Program-made: the position numbers and the translations under genes | In this document: positions 10,022 through 18,373 of the stretch, one piece after another | Position numbering within the stretch: position 1 is the stretch's first letter | Layout: the number at the start of each line of letters is the position of its first letter | NCBI RefSeq assembly: GCF_001618175.1 | Contig: NZ_LPXN01000001.1 | Location: 1 to 64,000, forward strand | Source of the DNA: Oceanibaculum pacificum | Lineage (GTDB): Bacteria > Pseudomonadota > Alphaproteobacteria > Oceanibaculales > Oceanibaculaceae | Direction: 5' to 3' | DNA length: 64,000 nt | The notes under the pieces: generated by a model | Told to the model about the DNA's origin: nothing | The model's database searches: none | The model's input: only the letters and a program-made list of their open reading frames with translations

Positions 10022-11476
10022 ATGCGCCGCGCGCTTCTCGTCGCCCTGGTCCTGCTGGGCCTGCCGGCTGCCTTGCTGCTGGCGGGGCTGGCATTGGCGG
10101 GGCGCGTAGGGCCGCTGGCCGGCCTGCTGGTGCTGCTGACGGTGGTGGCGCCGGCCGGATTGCTGCTGCATCGGCATTTCCTGCGCATTGAACGCATCGA
10201 GGGCGCGCTGGCCCAGGCCCTGGCATCGGGAACGCACGCCGCCGAGCGGGACTCCATCCTGACCGTCGAGATCGAGAGCGACAGCCCGCTCTCCGGCATT
10301 GTCGAGGCCGCCAAATCGCTGACCCGGCTTCAGGCCACGCTGAACGAGACGCTTTCCGCCCGGGTCGAGGCGGTCGGCACGGTGATCGAGAATATTCCCG
10401 ACCCGATGCTGCTGCTCGATGGCGATGCCGTGGTGGCTGGCGCCAACAGGGCGGCGCGCGAGCTGCTGGGGGGCAATTCCGTGGGCCGCGGCATCGCCGT
10501 GACGCTGCGCCACCCCGACGTGCTGAAGGCGGTCGATAAGGTGCTTGCCGGCGGCGAGGGCTACGCGGTGGAAATGACCATGCTGGTCCCGGTGGAACGC
10601 AGCTTCGCCGTGCGTGTCGAGCCGCTGCCCAGCGCCGGCCCGGACGGCAGCCGGGCGCTGATCATGCTGCACGAGCTGACCGCGATGAAGCGCAGCGAGC
10701 AGATGCGCGCCGATTTCGTCGCCAATGCCAGCCACGAGTTGCGCACGCCGCTTTCCACGCTGGTCGGCTTCATTGAAACGCTGCGCGGACCGGCCAAGGA
10801 CGATCCGGAGGCGCAGGAACGCTTTCTGGAAATCATGCACGAGCAATCCTTGCGCATGGCCCGGCTGGTGAACGACCTGCTGTCGCTGTCGCGCATCGAG
10901 CTGAACGAGCACACCCCGCCGCGCCATCGTGCCGATCTGAGGCGCATTCTGGAAAGCGCCAAGGCGACCTTGGACATGCAGGCCGGCACCCGTGAGATGC
11001 ACATCGAATTGTCGCTCACTGCCGACCTGCCGCAGGTCGTCGGCGAGGAGGACGAGCTGTCGCAGGTGGTGCAGAACCTGATCGACAATGCAATCAAGTA
11101 CGGCCGCGCCGGCACCGCGATCACCATTGCCGCGCAGCGCGCGGAAGTGCTGCCGGCCGCCTTCCAGAAAGCGCCCCACGGCGCGGTGATGCTGAGCGTG
11201 CGCGACCAGGGCGAGGGCATCGCGCGCGAGCACATCCCCCGGCTGACCGAGCGCTTCTACCGTGTCGACAAGGCGCGCAGCCGCGATCTGGGCGGCACCG
11301 GCCTCGGCCTCGCCATCGTCAAGCACATCGTCAGCCGCCATCGCGGCGTGCTGAGCATCGACAGCGCGGTCGGCAAGGGAAGCCAGTTCACCGTCTATCT
11401 GCCGGCCGCCAATCCCGCCCCCCCGGCCGAATCCTCCCCCGGAATCCAGAGCGAGATCAGCGCCCAATCGGCGTGA
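10022..11476 (+). CDS. phoR: Phosphate regulon sensor histidine kinase PhoR
   Basis: Membrane histidine kinase that phosphorylates PhoB when phosphate is scarce. 484 residues: two N-terminal membrane helices (about 5-60), a PAS-like region (about 120-225), the H-box ASHELRTPL with His238, N-box QNLIDNAIKYG, G-boxes DQGEGI and GGTGLGLAI, and a proline-rich C-terminal tail. ATG 10022 was chosen; the frame extends to TTG 9947, but that TTGACG looks more like a promoter -35 element (with TATGCT at 9972). No clear ribosome site. Identification as PhoR rests on the phoU-phoB neighbours and domain layout. Confidence 0.93.
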   Translation: MRRALLVALVLLGLPAALLLAGLALAGRVGPLAGLLVLLTVVAPAGLLLHRHFLRIERIEGALAQALASGTHAAERDSILTVEIESDSPLSGIVEAAKSLTRLQATLNETLSARVEAVGTVIENIPDPMLLLDGDAVVAGANRAARELLGGNSVGRGIAVTLRHPDVLKAVDKVLAGGEGYAVEMTMLVPVERSFAVRVEPLPSAGPDGSRALIMLHELTAMKRSEQMRADFVANASHELRTPLSTLVGFIETLRGPAKDDPEAQERFLEIMHEQSLRMARLVNDLLSLSRIELNEHTPPRHRADLRRILESAKATLDMQAGTREMHIELSLTADLPQVVGEEDELSQVVQNLIDNAIKYGRAGTAITIAAQRAEVLPAAFQKAPHGAVMLSVRDQGEGIAREHIPRLTERFYRVDKARSRDLGGTGLGLAIVKHIVSRHRGVLSIDSAVGKGSQFTVYLPAANPAPPAESSPGIQSEISAQSA

Positions 11477-11511
11477 TGGCTTTTTTACCAGTGAGAGATG
11501 GCGCCGTGACG

Positions 11512-11545
11512 ATGTAATAAAATTGTCACGGATTTGTAGTATTGG
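11512..11545 (+). promoter_or_regulatory. Pho box and -10 element upstream of phoU-phoB
   Basis: ATGTAAT-AAAA-TTGTCAC at 11512-11529 matches the 7+4+7 Pho box layout (consensus CTGTCAT, A/T-rich 4-mer, CTGTCAC). Exactly 10 bases later comes TATTGG (11540-11545), a plausible -10 at the spacing seen in classical PhoB-activated promoters where the box replaces the -35. The start of phoU is 88 bases further on. This suggests PhoB activates phoU-phoB independently of phoR. Confidence 0.72.
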
Positions 11546-11632
11546 TGCCGTGTAATCCCGCTATGGATAGCCGGTCCTTCCGTGGGCAGACCATTCGGCG
11601 CCGCGACCGAACATCGAAAGAGGATATCCAAA

Positions 11633-12370
11633 ATGCCGTCCGAACATATCGTCAAATCCTTCGATGAAGAGCTGAAGCGCCTGCAGAACCTGATCTCGCA
11701 GATGGGTGGCCTGGTCGAGACCCAGATGCAGGATTGCATCCTGTCGCTGTCAAAGCGCGACAGCACGATCGCCGAACGTGTCATCAAGGGCGACGCGCGC
11801 ATCGACGCCATCGAACATGAAATCAACGATCTGACGGTCCGCATGCTGGCCTTGCGCCAGCCGATGGCCGAGGATCTGCGCCGCATCGTCGGCGCGCTGA
11901 AAGTATCCTCCGATTTGGAGCGCATCGGCGACTATGCCGCCAACGTGGCAAAGCGCTCCATCGCGCTGAATCAGATGCCCCCGGCCCGGCCGGCCGCCGG
12001 CATTCCGCGCATGGGCAAGATGGTGCAGCAGATCCTGAAGGAGATGCTGGACGCCTATATCGAGCAGGATGCCGAAAAGGCGCTGCAGATCTGGCGCCGG
12101 GACGAGGAGGTGGACGAGATGTACACCAGCCTGTTCCGCGAAATGCTGACCTACATGATGGAAGACCCGCGCAACATCTCGCCCTGCACGCATCTGCTGT
12201 TCATGGCGAAGAATATCGAGCGCATCGGCGACCACGCCACCAATATCGCCGAGACGCTGTATTACCAGGTGACCGGGCGGCCGCTGACCGCCGAGCGGCC
12301 GAAGGGCGACAGCAGCAGCTTTACCGTGGTGGAGCCGGACGGCACCGAGCACACCGTGACGAACCAATAG
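11633..12370 (+). CDS. phoU: Phosphate signalling complex protein PhoU
   Basis: Cytoplasmic regulator that links the Pst transporter to PhoR and keeps the Pho regulon off when phosphate is plentiful. 245 residues, all helical, with the two repeated three-helix bundles of the family; both metal-binding signatures are present (SDLERIGDYAANVAKR and AKNIERIGDHATNIAE). ATG 11633 was chosen over the upstream in-frame ATG 11582 because it has an AGAGGA site and gives the family N-terminus (SEHIVKSFDEELKRL). It is 156 bases after phoR with a Pho box between; the usual pstSCAB genes are absent. Confidence 0.95.
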   Translation: MPSEHIVKSFDEELKRLQNLISQMGGLVETQMQDCILSLSKRDSTIAERVIKGDARIDAIEHEINDLTVRMLALRQPMAEDLRRIVGALKVSSDLERIGDYAANVAKRSIALNQMPPARPAAGIPRMGKMVQQILKEMLDAYIEQDAEKALQIWRRDEEVDEMYTSLFREMLTYMMEDPRNISPCTHLLFMAKNIERIGDHATNIAETLYYQVTGRPLTAERPKGDSSSFTVVEPDGTEHTVTNQ

Positions 12371-12392
12371 CAATAGCGATCGGAACGAACCG

Positions 12393-13094
12393 ATGAAGCC
12401 TCTGATCCTGGTTGTTGAGGACGAAGCGGCAATCCTGACATTGCTGCGCTACAACCTCGAACGTGAGAATTTTCGCGTCATCGAGGCGCGCGACGGCGAG
12501 GAAGCGCTGCTGCTGGCCGGCGAGCGCAAGCCCGACCTGGTGCTGCTGGACTGGATGCTGCCGCTGCTCTCCGGGATTGAAGTGTGCCGCCGGTTGCGCC
12601 GCGCCCCGCAGACTCGCGGCCTGCCGATCATCATGCTGACGGCGCGCGGCGAGGAAGGCGATCGGATTCGCGGCCTGAATGCCGGGGCCGACGATTACGT
12701 GACCAAGCCGTTCAGCCCCAGCGAGTTGCTGGCCCGGGTGCGCGCCGTCATGCGCCGCTCCCGCCCGGCCGCCGATGCCGAGACGCTGCGCTGCGGCGAC
12801 ATCATCATGGACATCGCCGCCCACAAGACCCGCCGGGGCGAGCGCGACGTTCATCTCGGCCCGACCGAATTCCGCCTGTTGCGCCATTTCCTGGAGCATC
12901 AGGGCCGCGTCTTCTCGCGCGAACAGCTTCTCGACGCGGTGTGGGGCGCGGATGTCTATGTCGAACCGCGCACGGTCGATGTGCATATCCGCCGTCTGCG
13001 CAAGGCGCTGAACGAGCCACATGAGGACGACCCGATCCGCACCGTGCGCTCCGCCGGTTACGCCCTCGACGCCATGGCCAGCCAATACGCTTGA
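12393..13094 (+). CDS. phoB: Phosphate regulon response regulator PhoB
   Basis: OmpR-type response regulator, 233 residues. The receiver domain has the acidic pair Glu9-Asp10, phospho-acceptor Asp53 in LVLLDWMLP, the threonine in IIMLTARGEE and the lysine in YVTKPFSP. The C-terminal winged helix (about 130-228) includes LGPTEFRLLRHFLEHQGRVFSR and TVDVHIRRLRKAL. It binds Pho boxes, of which two candidates lie in this window (11512 and 44678). Start ATG 12393 lies 22 bases after phoU. Confidence 0.95.
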   Translation: MKPLILVVEDEAAILTLLRYNLERENFRVIEARDGEEALLLAGERKPDLVLLDWMLPLLSGIEVCRRLRRAPQTRGLPIIMLTARGEEGDRIRGLNAGADDYVTKPFSPSELLARVRAVMRRSRPAADAETLRCGDIIMDIAAHKTRRGERDVHLGPTEFRLLRHFLEHQGRVFSREQLLDAVWGADVYVEPRTVDVHIRRLRKALNEPHEDDPIRTVRSAGYALDAMASQYA

Positions 13095-13111
13095 GCCGGC
13101 CGCGGGCCGGC
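13095..13111. terminator. GC-rich hairpin between convergent phoB and ppa
   Basis: Inverted repeat GCCGGCC (13095-13101), loop GCG, GGCCGGC (13105-13111) directly after the phoB stop and 8 bases before the ppa stop. No T-run on either side, so intrinsic termination is uncertain, but its place between convergent genes fits a shared bidirectional 3' structure. Confidence 0.4.
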
Positions 13112-13119
13112 GGCAGAGC

Positions 13120-13653
13120 CTACTTCTCCGCCTTGGCGCGCTCGATGGCGGTCATGATCATGTCGCGCGCCACATCGGCCTCGGCCCAGCCATTGACCTT
13201 GACCCACTTGTTGGGCTCCAGATCCTTGTAGTGGCTGAAGAAATGCTCGATCTGCTGGCGCAGCACCTCGCGCACGTCGCGATAGCTGGCGATATTGCCG
13301 TAATAGGGATGCAGATCATCGACCGGGACGGCCAGAATCTTCTCGTCCGGTCCCTTCTCGTCTTCCATCAGCATAACGCCGACCGGGCGCGAGCGCATGA
13401 CCGAGCCCGGCACGACCGGCACATTGCCCAGAACCAGCACATCGACCGGATCGCCATCCTCGGACAAAGTGTGCGGGATGAAACCGTAATTGGCCGGGTA
13501 ATACATGGCGGTGTGCAGGAAGCGGTCGACGAACATCGCGCCGGATTCCTTGTCCACCTCATATTTCACGGGCGCGCCGCCAAGCGGAATCTCGACGATG
13601 ACGTTCACATCGTAGGGCGGGTTCTTGCCGATCGAAATCTTGCGGATGTCCAT
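13120..13653 (-). CDS. ppa: Inorganic pyrophosphatase (family I)
   Basis: Hydrolyses pyrophosphate to two phosphates, driving biosynthetic reactions; soluble and Mg-dependent. 177 residues, the usual bacterial family I length. Active-site stretches are present: VIVEIPLGG...[27 protein letters not shown] with the catalytic aspartates, and [16 protein letters not shown] 13653 gives the family N-terminus [13 protein letters not shown]; the longer open frame adds 21 residues unlike the family. Convergent with phoB. Confidence 0.96.
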   Translation of the reverse strand: MDIRKISIGKNPPYDVNVIVEIPLGGAPVKYEVDKESGAMFVDRFLHTAMYYPANYGFIPHTLSEDGDPVDVLVLGNVPVVPGSVMRSRPVGVMLMEDEKGPDEKILAVPVDDLHPYYGNIASYRDVREVLRQQIEHFFSHYKDLEPNKWVKVNGWAEADVARDMIMTAIERAKAEK

Positions 13654-13756
13654 GGGTGTCTCTTGTGATGAGCGCGGAAATGGCGCGCATCCTACGCATC
13701 TGGTGCGCCGCAGCAAAGCCCTCTTAGCCCGGAAGACAAAGAGTCGCGGAAAATTC

Positions 13757-15124
13757 TTATTCGGCCGATGCCGGGACGGCTTTCGCTTGCGGCGGCGGCA
13801 GCACCCGCATGATCCAGACCAGCACCAGCAGCCCTGGTATCGCGGCGGCGGTGGATATCAGGAAAAAGCTGACCCAATCGACATGATCGGCGATCCAGCC
13901 GCCCGAGGAGGCGAGGATGGTGCGCGCGAACGCCATGAAGGAGCTGAGCAGCGCATATTGCGTCGCCGTATAGGCGACATTGCACAGGCTCGACAGATAG
14001 GCCACGAAGGCCGCCGTCCCCATGCCGCCGGTGAAATTCTCCAGCCCGATGGTGACGGTCAGCATCGCCAGGTCGTAGCCCACCATGGCCTGCACCGCGA
14101 ACATCAGATTGGAAGCCATTTGCAGGAAGCCGCAGACCAGCAGGCTCTTCAGCAGCCCCAGCCGCGCCACCATGATGCCGCCCAACAGCCCGCCGGCCAG
14201 CGTGGCGACCAGCCCGAACAGTTTGGAGATATTGGCGATCTCGATCTTCGAGAAACCCATTTCGATATAGAAAGGATTGGCCATCACCCCGGCCAGCGCA
14301 TCGCCGAACTTATACAGCACGATGAACAGCAGAATGGTCAGCCAATGGCCGCGCCGCATGAAATCGGCGAAAGGGGCGATGACGGCGCGGTACAGCCATC
14401 CGGCCAGCGCCGCGCGCTTGCCGGTCAGACCGCGCGTGCGGTGCCGGGCATCGGCGCGGTCGGCGGCATCGTCGGCAGCCTGCGGCTCCGGGCTCAACAG
14501 GATGGTGACCATGCCGACCAGCACCAGCGCGCTCATGACGGCGTAGGTGACGAACCAGCCGTGAAACGCCGCCAGATAGAGCGCCCCGGCGCCGGCCACC
14601 AGCATCGCCATGCGGTAGCCGAACACCAATATGCCGGCCCCGGCCCCCTGCTGGCGCTCGCTGAGGCTTTCCACGCGGTAGGCGTCGATGACGATATCCT
14701 GGCTGGCGGAGAAGAAGGCCACCAGCACCGCGAACAAAGCGGTGCGCCCGGCATCCACAGCGGGATCGCTGGCCCCCAGGCCGAGCAGGGAGAGAATCAG
14801 GCCGAACTGCGTCGCCACCATCCAGCCGCGCCGGCGGCCCAGCAGGCTGGTGAAGGGCGGGATCGGCAGCCGGTCGATCAGCGGCGCCCAGAGGAATTTG
14901 AAGGTATAGGGCGCGCCGACCAGGGCGAACAGGCCGATCGAGGTCTTCGATACCCCGACCTCGGCCAGCCAGACGGTCAGCGTGGACAGCGTCAGCAGCA
15001 GCGGCAGGCCGCTGGCGAAGCCCAGGAAGAGCTGCGCCAGCACCGGACGCTCGGCATAGATGGCGAAATCGGCGATCCAGCCGCGCAGCCGCGCCCCTCG
15101 GCTAGCTCCGGTGCCGTGGGTCAA
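13757..15124 (-). CDS. AmpG-like MFS permease (muropeptide or related uptake)
   Basis: 455 residues, about 12 membrane helices, MFS fold. The N-terminal helix [39 protein letters not shown]... and the following FLWAPLIDR segment are typical of AmpG, the inner-membrane importer of anhydromuropeptides; the [12 protein letters not shown] segment also fits. The start is TTG at 15124, whose TTGA overlaps the TGA stop of the upstream adenosine kinase, implying translational coupling. MltA, PBP1A-like and LpoA-like genes in the same window fit a wall-recycling role, but AmpG-like proteins also include acetyl-CoA and siderophore transporters, so the substrate is inferred. Confidence 0.82.
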   Translation of the reverse strand: MTHGTGASRGARLRGWIADFAIYAERPVLAQLFLGFASGLPLLLTLSTLTVWLAEVGVSKTSIGLFALVGAPYTFKFLWAPLIDRLPIPPFTSLLGRRRGWMVATQFGLILSLLGLGASDPAVDAGRTALFAVLVAFFSASQDIVIDAYRVESLSERQQGAGAGILVFGYRMAMLVAGAGALYLAAFHGWFVTYAVMSALVLVGMVTILLSPEPQAADDAADRADARHRTRGLTGKRAALAGWLYRAVIAPFADFMRRGHWLTILLFIVLYKFGDALAGVMANPFYIEMGFSKIEIANISKLFGLVATLAGGLLGGIMVARLGLLKSLLVCGFLQMASNLMFAVQAMVGYDLAMLTVTIGLENFTGGMGTAAFVAYLSSLCNVAYTATQYALLSSFMAFARTILASSGGWIADHVDWVSFFLISTAAAIPGLLVLVWIMRVLPPPQAKAVPASAE

Positions 15125-16119
15125 CCGGCATGCACCTTGTCGGCAATCAGCGCGGAGAGCGAAACCTCCGGCCGGGCGCCGAAATGCGAGATCACCTCGG
15201 CCGCCGCCACCGCGCCCAGCGTGCCGCAAACCGCGATCGGCAGGTCGCGCGTCAGCCCGTAAAGGAAGCCGCTGGCATAAAGATCGCCCGCCCCGGTGGT
15301 ATCGACCACCTGCGCGACCGGCTCGGCGTCGATCACATGCACCTCGGCGCCGGCGACCACCACCGCGCCGCGTTCGCTGCGCGTCAGGGCCGCGATTTCG
15401 ACCTTGCCGCGAATCGCCTGCAACGCATCGTCGAAGCTGGAAACCTCGAACAGCGCCTTGATTTCCTCCTCATTGGCGAACAGCACATCGACATGCTTTT
15501 CCACCAGCGCGCGGAATTCCTGGCGGTGCCGTTCGACACAGAACGGATCGGACAAGGACAGCGCAACCTTGCGGCCCGCCTCATGCGCCATCTGGGCGGC
15601 CTTCAGGAAGGCCGCCTTGGCCTGCGGCGGATCCCACAGATAGCCTTCGAGATAGGTATAGGCGGAGGCGGCGACCAGCGAGACATCGACATCCTCGGGC
15701 GTCAGCTCGACGCAGGCGCCCAGGAAGGTGTTCATGGTGCGCTGGCCATCCGGCGTGACCAGGATCAGGCACCGCGCCGTCGGCAGGCCATCGGTGGCCG
15801 GCTGGGTGGTGAAATGCACCCCGGCGGCCTGGATGTCGTGGCGGAAAATGCCGCCCAGCGCATCGTCGCGCACCTTGCCGATGAAAGCGCCCTTGCCGCC
15901 CAGCGAGGCAATGCCGTGCATGGTGTTGCCGGCCGAGCCGCCGGACATCTCCACCCCCGGCCCCATCAGCCCGTAAAGCCGGTCCGCCTCGGCCGCGTCG
16001 ATCAGGCGCATGGCGCCCTTGACCAGCTTCTGTTCGGCGAGGAACGACTCCTCCGTCCGGCTCAGCACATCGACGATCGCATTGCCGATGCCGAGCACAT
16101 CAAACCGCCGTTCGGTCAT
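15121..16119 (-). CDS. Adenosine kinase (PfkB-type carbohydrate kinase family)
   Basis: 332 residues of the ribokinase/PfkB fold. The N-terminal FDVLGIGNAIVDVL and the glycine-rich EMSGGSAGNTMHGIASLGG are the substrate-side motifs; the C-terminal DTTGAGDLYASGFLYGLTR (about 268-286) carries the catalytic aspartate and anion hole. This alphaproteobacterial subgroup is annotated as adenosine kinase (adenosine to AMP); substrate is from family knowledge. First gene of a two-gene unit with the AmpG-like permease, overlapping it by 4 bases. ATG start at 16119. Confidence 0.88.
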   Translation of the reverse strand: MTERRFDVLGIGNAIVDVLSRTEESFLAEQKLVKGAMRLIDAAEADRLYGLMGPGVEMSGGSAGNTMHGIASLGGKGAFIGKVRDDALGGIFRHDIQAAGVHFTTQPATDGLPTARCLILVTPDGQRTMNTFLGACVELTPEDVDVSLVAASAYTYLEGYLWDPPQAKAAFLKAAQMAHEAGRKVALSLSDPFCVERHRQEFRALVEKHVDVLFANEEEIKALFEVSSFDDALQAIRGKVEIAALTRSERGAVVVAGAEVHVIDAEPVAQVVDTTGAGDLYASGFLYGLTRDLPIAVCGTLGAVAAAEVISHFGARPEVSLSALIADKVHAG

Positions 16120-16193
16120 TAAACCTTACTCCCGTTCCGTCGCCCGCAAAGGGGTGTTTCATTTTCCGCGCCGCAGTATACCGGGCGGGCGCG

Positions 16194-16231
16194 CCGCAAC
16201 AAGCCGCCCTTGCCTGCAAGGGCCGTTGCGG
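16194..16231. other. Nested stem-loop upstream of the EI24 gene
   Basis: Outer stem CCGCAAC (16194-16200) with GTTGCGG (16225-16231); inner stem CCCTTGC (16207-16213) with GCAAGGG (16216-16222); a 6/2-nt internal loop separates them. It sits between two divergent genes, 59 bases before the ATG of the EI24 gene. No known riboswitch or terminator matches it by eye. Confidence 0.55.
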
Positions 16232-16290
16232 TATCCGCCGAGCAGCCTCACATGAGGGGGCGTCCACGCGCCAGAGGGAGATCGCGCGCC

Positions 16291-16998
16291 ATGTTCCGAT
16301 CCTTCACCAAAGCCCTGCACCAGCTTTCCGACCCCCGGCTGCGCGGCATCGTCTGGCGGGGAGCGCTGGTCGCCCTGCTAGTGTTCATCGCCCTGTTCGT
16401 GGCGGTGAATTGGGGGCTGTCCGGCCTCAGCCTGATCGATCTGGGCGTACCGCCAAACATTGCGGATCCGGTGGAATGGCCGTTCCGACTGCTGGTCGAC
16501 ATATTGGGCGGGCTGGCGGTCCTAATGCTGACCTGGCTGCTGTTCCCGGCCGTTTCCACGGCGGTGATGGGGCTGTTCCTGGACAAGGCCGCCGATATCG
16601 TCGAACAGCGCCACTATCCGGACCTGCCGGCGGCGCGTGAACAGCCGCTGGTGGAAGCTCTGTTTGCCGCGGCGCGGTTTCTCGGCCTGTCGATCCTGCT
16701 GAATCTCCTGGCGCTGCCGGTGTATCTTCTGCTGCCGGCAGTAAATCTGGTGCTGTTTTACTTGCTCAATGGCTATCTGATCAGCCGCGAATATTACGAG
16801 ATGGTGGCCGTCCGGCGGCTCGACCGGGACCGTCTTGTTGCAGTGCGCAAACGCCATGGCGCGCGCTTGCTGGCGTTCGGGGCGCTGATCGCTTTCCTCA
16901 TGACGGTGCCGATCGTGAATTTGTTCGTGCCGGTTTTTGCGACTGCGGCGATGGTTCACCTATTCCAGGGCTTGCAGAGACAAGAGATTCCGTCATAA
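16291..16998 (+). CDS. EI24 domain-containing inner membrane protein (CysZ-like superfamily)
   Basis: 235 residues with about four long membrane helices (near 25-50, 75-100, 135-165 and 195-225), matching the EI24/CysZ fold. The C-terminal helix ends IVNLFVPVFATAAMVHLFQ, and the family motif NGYLISREYYEMVAVRRL lies near residues 160-177. CysZ is a sulfate channel in enterobacteria; other EI24 proteins have no settled function. ATG 16291 is preceded by AGAGGGAG and was preferred to the upstream ATG 16210. A nested stem-loop lies in the leader. Confidence 0.85.
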   Translation: MFRSFTKALHQLSDPRLRGIVWRGALVALLVFIALFVAVNWGLSGLSLIDLGVPPNIADPVEWPFRLLVDILGGLAVLMLTWLLFPAVSTAVMGLFLDKAADIVEQRHYPDLPAAREQPLVEALFAAARFLGLSILLNLLALPVYLLLPAVNLVLFYLLNGYLISREYYEMVAVRRLDRDRLVAVRKRHGARLLAFGALIAFLMTVPIVNLFVPVFATAAMVHLFQGLQRQEIPS

Positions 16999-17060
16999 TT
17001 TCGCGGCCATAACGGTTCGGCTTCAAACGTCCCCGCCGGGATGATTAAGAAATTATTTAC

Positions 17061-17699
17061 ATGTTCAGGCGCAAGAAAGTCCCTAGCGAAGTAATCGCCC
17101 CCGAAAGCGGTTTAGCCGAAAGTGGGTTGGCCGAAAGCGGGGTGAAAGCCACCACGGGCGAAACGGCGGAGACGGGGCAGCGCGCGGAACCGGACAAAAC
17201 GGCCATTCGGGGAATCACCATGTCGACCATCAAACCGCCCTCGCCCTCCTTCGTGCCGGAATTGCCGCGCCGCACCCTGGATATCCCGGGCGGCCGCCGC
17301 AGCGGCGAAGGCAGCAGCGTCGGCATGCGCAGCGCGGAGAGCCGCCGCCTGATCGTCGGGCGCGAGATCGTGCTGAGCGGCGACATCACCGCCTGCGAGA
17401 CGCTGGTGGTCGAAGGCCGCGTCGACGCCAAGCTGCAGAATTGCCAGGCCATCGAGATCGCCTCGACCGGCGTGTTCAAGGGCAGCGCCGAGATCGACGA
17501 TGCCGATATCAGCGGCCGCTTCGAAGGCAATATCACCGTGCGCGGCCGGTTGACCGTGCGCAGCACCGGGCGGATCGAAGGGGAGATTCGCTACGGCCAG
17601 CTGGAGATTGAGGCCGGCGGCGAGATCAATGGCGATGTGAAGTCGCTCTCTGCGTCGAAGACGGACACCATCGCGAATACGGGCAGCGCGGCAGACTAG
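17061..17699 (+). CDS. Bactofilin (polymer-forming cytoskeletal protein)
   Basis: 212 residues with the right-handed beta-helix bactofilin domain at about 90-195 (the VVEGRVDAKLQNCQAIEIASTG type repeats, GRFEGNITVRGRLTV). Bactofilins self-assemble without nucleotide and place wall or envelope enzymes at sites in the cell. Both ends flanking the domain are disordered; the first 60 residues contain three 15-base tandem repeats (17101-17145) encoding repeated LAESG units. ATG 17061 is reached through an AT-rich leader; no strong ribosome site. The M23 peptidase often beside bactofilin genes is absent. Confidence 0.92.
   Translation: MFRRKKVPSEVIAPESGLAESGLAESGVKATTGETAETGQRAEPDKTAIRGITMSTIKPPSPSFVPELPRRTLDIPGGRRSGEGSSVGMRSAESRRLIVGREIVLSGDITACETLVVEGRVDAKLQNCQAIEIASTGVFKGSAEIDDADISGRFEGNITVRGRLTVRSTGRIEGEIRYGQLEIEAGGEINGDVKSLSASKTDTIANTGSAAD
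17101..17145 (+). repeat. Three 15-bp tandem repeats within bactofilin N-terminus
   Basis: Units start at 17101, 17116 and 17131, each beginning CCGAAAG and differing at a few positions. They encode the repeated pentapeptide LAESG in the disordered tail. The 15-base period keeps the frame, so copy number could vary without breaking the gene. Confidence 0.85.
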
Positions 17700-17724
17700 C
17701 CGCGATTTTAAGGAAACGGGCGGC

Positions 17725-18366
17725 ATGGCTGGGGCAGTCGCGGGGACGTTAAGCAGCTTTCGGCGGACGGGGGAGCCGGTCAGGCGCGCCGCTTTCATCG
17801 CGGCCGCATCCCTGCTGATGCTGGCTGGCTGCGTCGCGGCGCCGCAAACGGCCGACACCCGGCCCGCCAATCCGGAAGCCGCCGGACCGGCGACCGCGAC
17901 GGCGGCGGCCCTGGGGGCGGGCCCAGCCGCGGCATCCCCCCCTATAGGCGGTCCCTCTGGCGGGACTCCTGCGGCTTCCTCCTCTCCTGTTTCGTCCACC
18001 GCCAAGCCCGCGGCCACGAATGTGGCGCTGACCGTGGCGCCGCCCACCGCTTCCAGCCTACCGCCGCAGGACATGTCGGTGCCCTCGCCCTCGCTGCTTG
18101 GCCTTACGGGGGAGGAAGTCGCCCTTCTGCTCGGCAAGCCGCGCTATGAGCGTCGCGAGACGCCGGCGCGAATCTGGCAGTATGGCGACGGGCGTTGCGT
18201 GCTCGACGTGTTCTTCTATCCCGACCCGAGCGGTCTGCGGGTGGTTTATGCCGAGAGCCGCGACCCGCGCAGCCTGTCGGCCATGGCGCTTGCCCCCTGC
18301 CTGAGCGGCCTGGTCACCGCCGCCCGCGCCCTGCCCGCCCCGGCCCCCGCCTTCGGCAAGAGCTGA
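17725..18366 (+). CDS. Hypothetical lipoprotein with small conserved C-terminal domain
   Basis: 213 residues. An N-terminal arginine-rich stretch is followed by a hydrophobic segment and the lipobox LAGC (near residue 36), so it is probably a lipoprotein. Residues about 38-110 are a low-complexity Ala/Pro/Ser linker. The C-terminal 100 residues (SLLGLTGEEVALLLGKPRYERRE...WQYGDGRCVLDVFFY) match a small domain seen in many alphaproteobacterial lipoproteins, resembling SmpA/BamE folds in its G-K-P and WxY motifs; function unknown. An AAGGA site precedes ATG 17725, 25 bases after bactofilin. Confidence 0.8.
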   Translation: MAGAVAGTLSSFRRTGEPVRRAAFIAAASLLMLAGCVAAPQTADTRPANPEAAGPATATAAALGAGPAAASPPIGGPSGGTPAASSSPVSSTAKPAATNVALTVAPPTASSLPPQDMSVPSPSLLGLTGEEVALLLGKPRYERRETPARIWQYGDGRCVLDVFFYPDPSGLRVVYAESRDPRSLSAMALAPCLSGLVTAARALPAPAPAFGKS

Positions 18367-18373
18367 TCCCGCC

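Noticed and set aside
13625-15262. A 545-codon frame opposite the AmpG-like permease
   Set aside because: Antisense shadow with repetitive Gln/His/Gly content; the permease on the other strand has clear membrane helices.
17045-17059. CtrA-like TTAA-N7-TTTA before bactofilin
   Set aside because: One mismatch to TTAA-N7-TTAA, and it ends 2 bases before the start codon, where an AT-rich leader is expected anyway.
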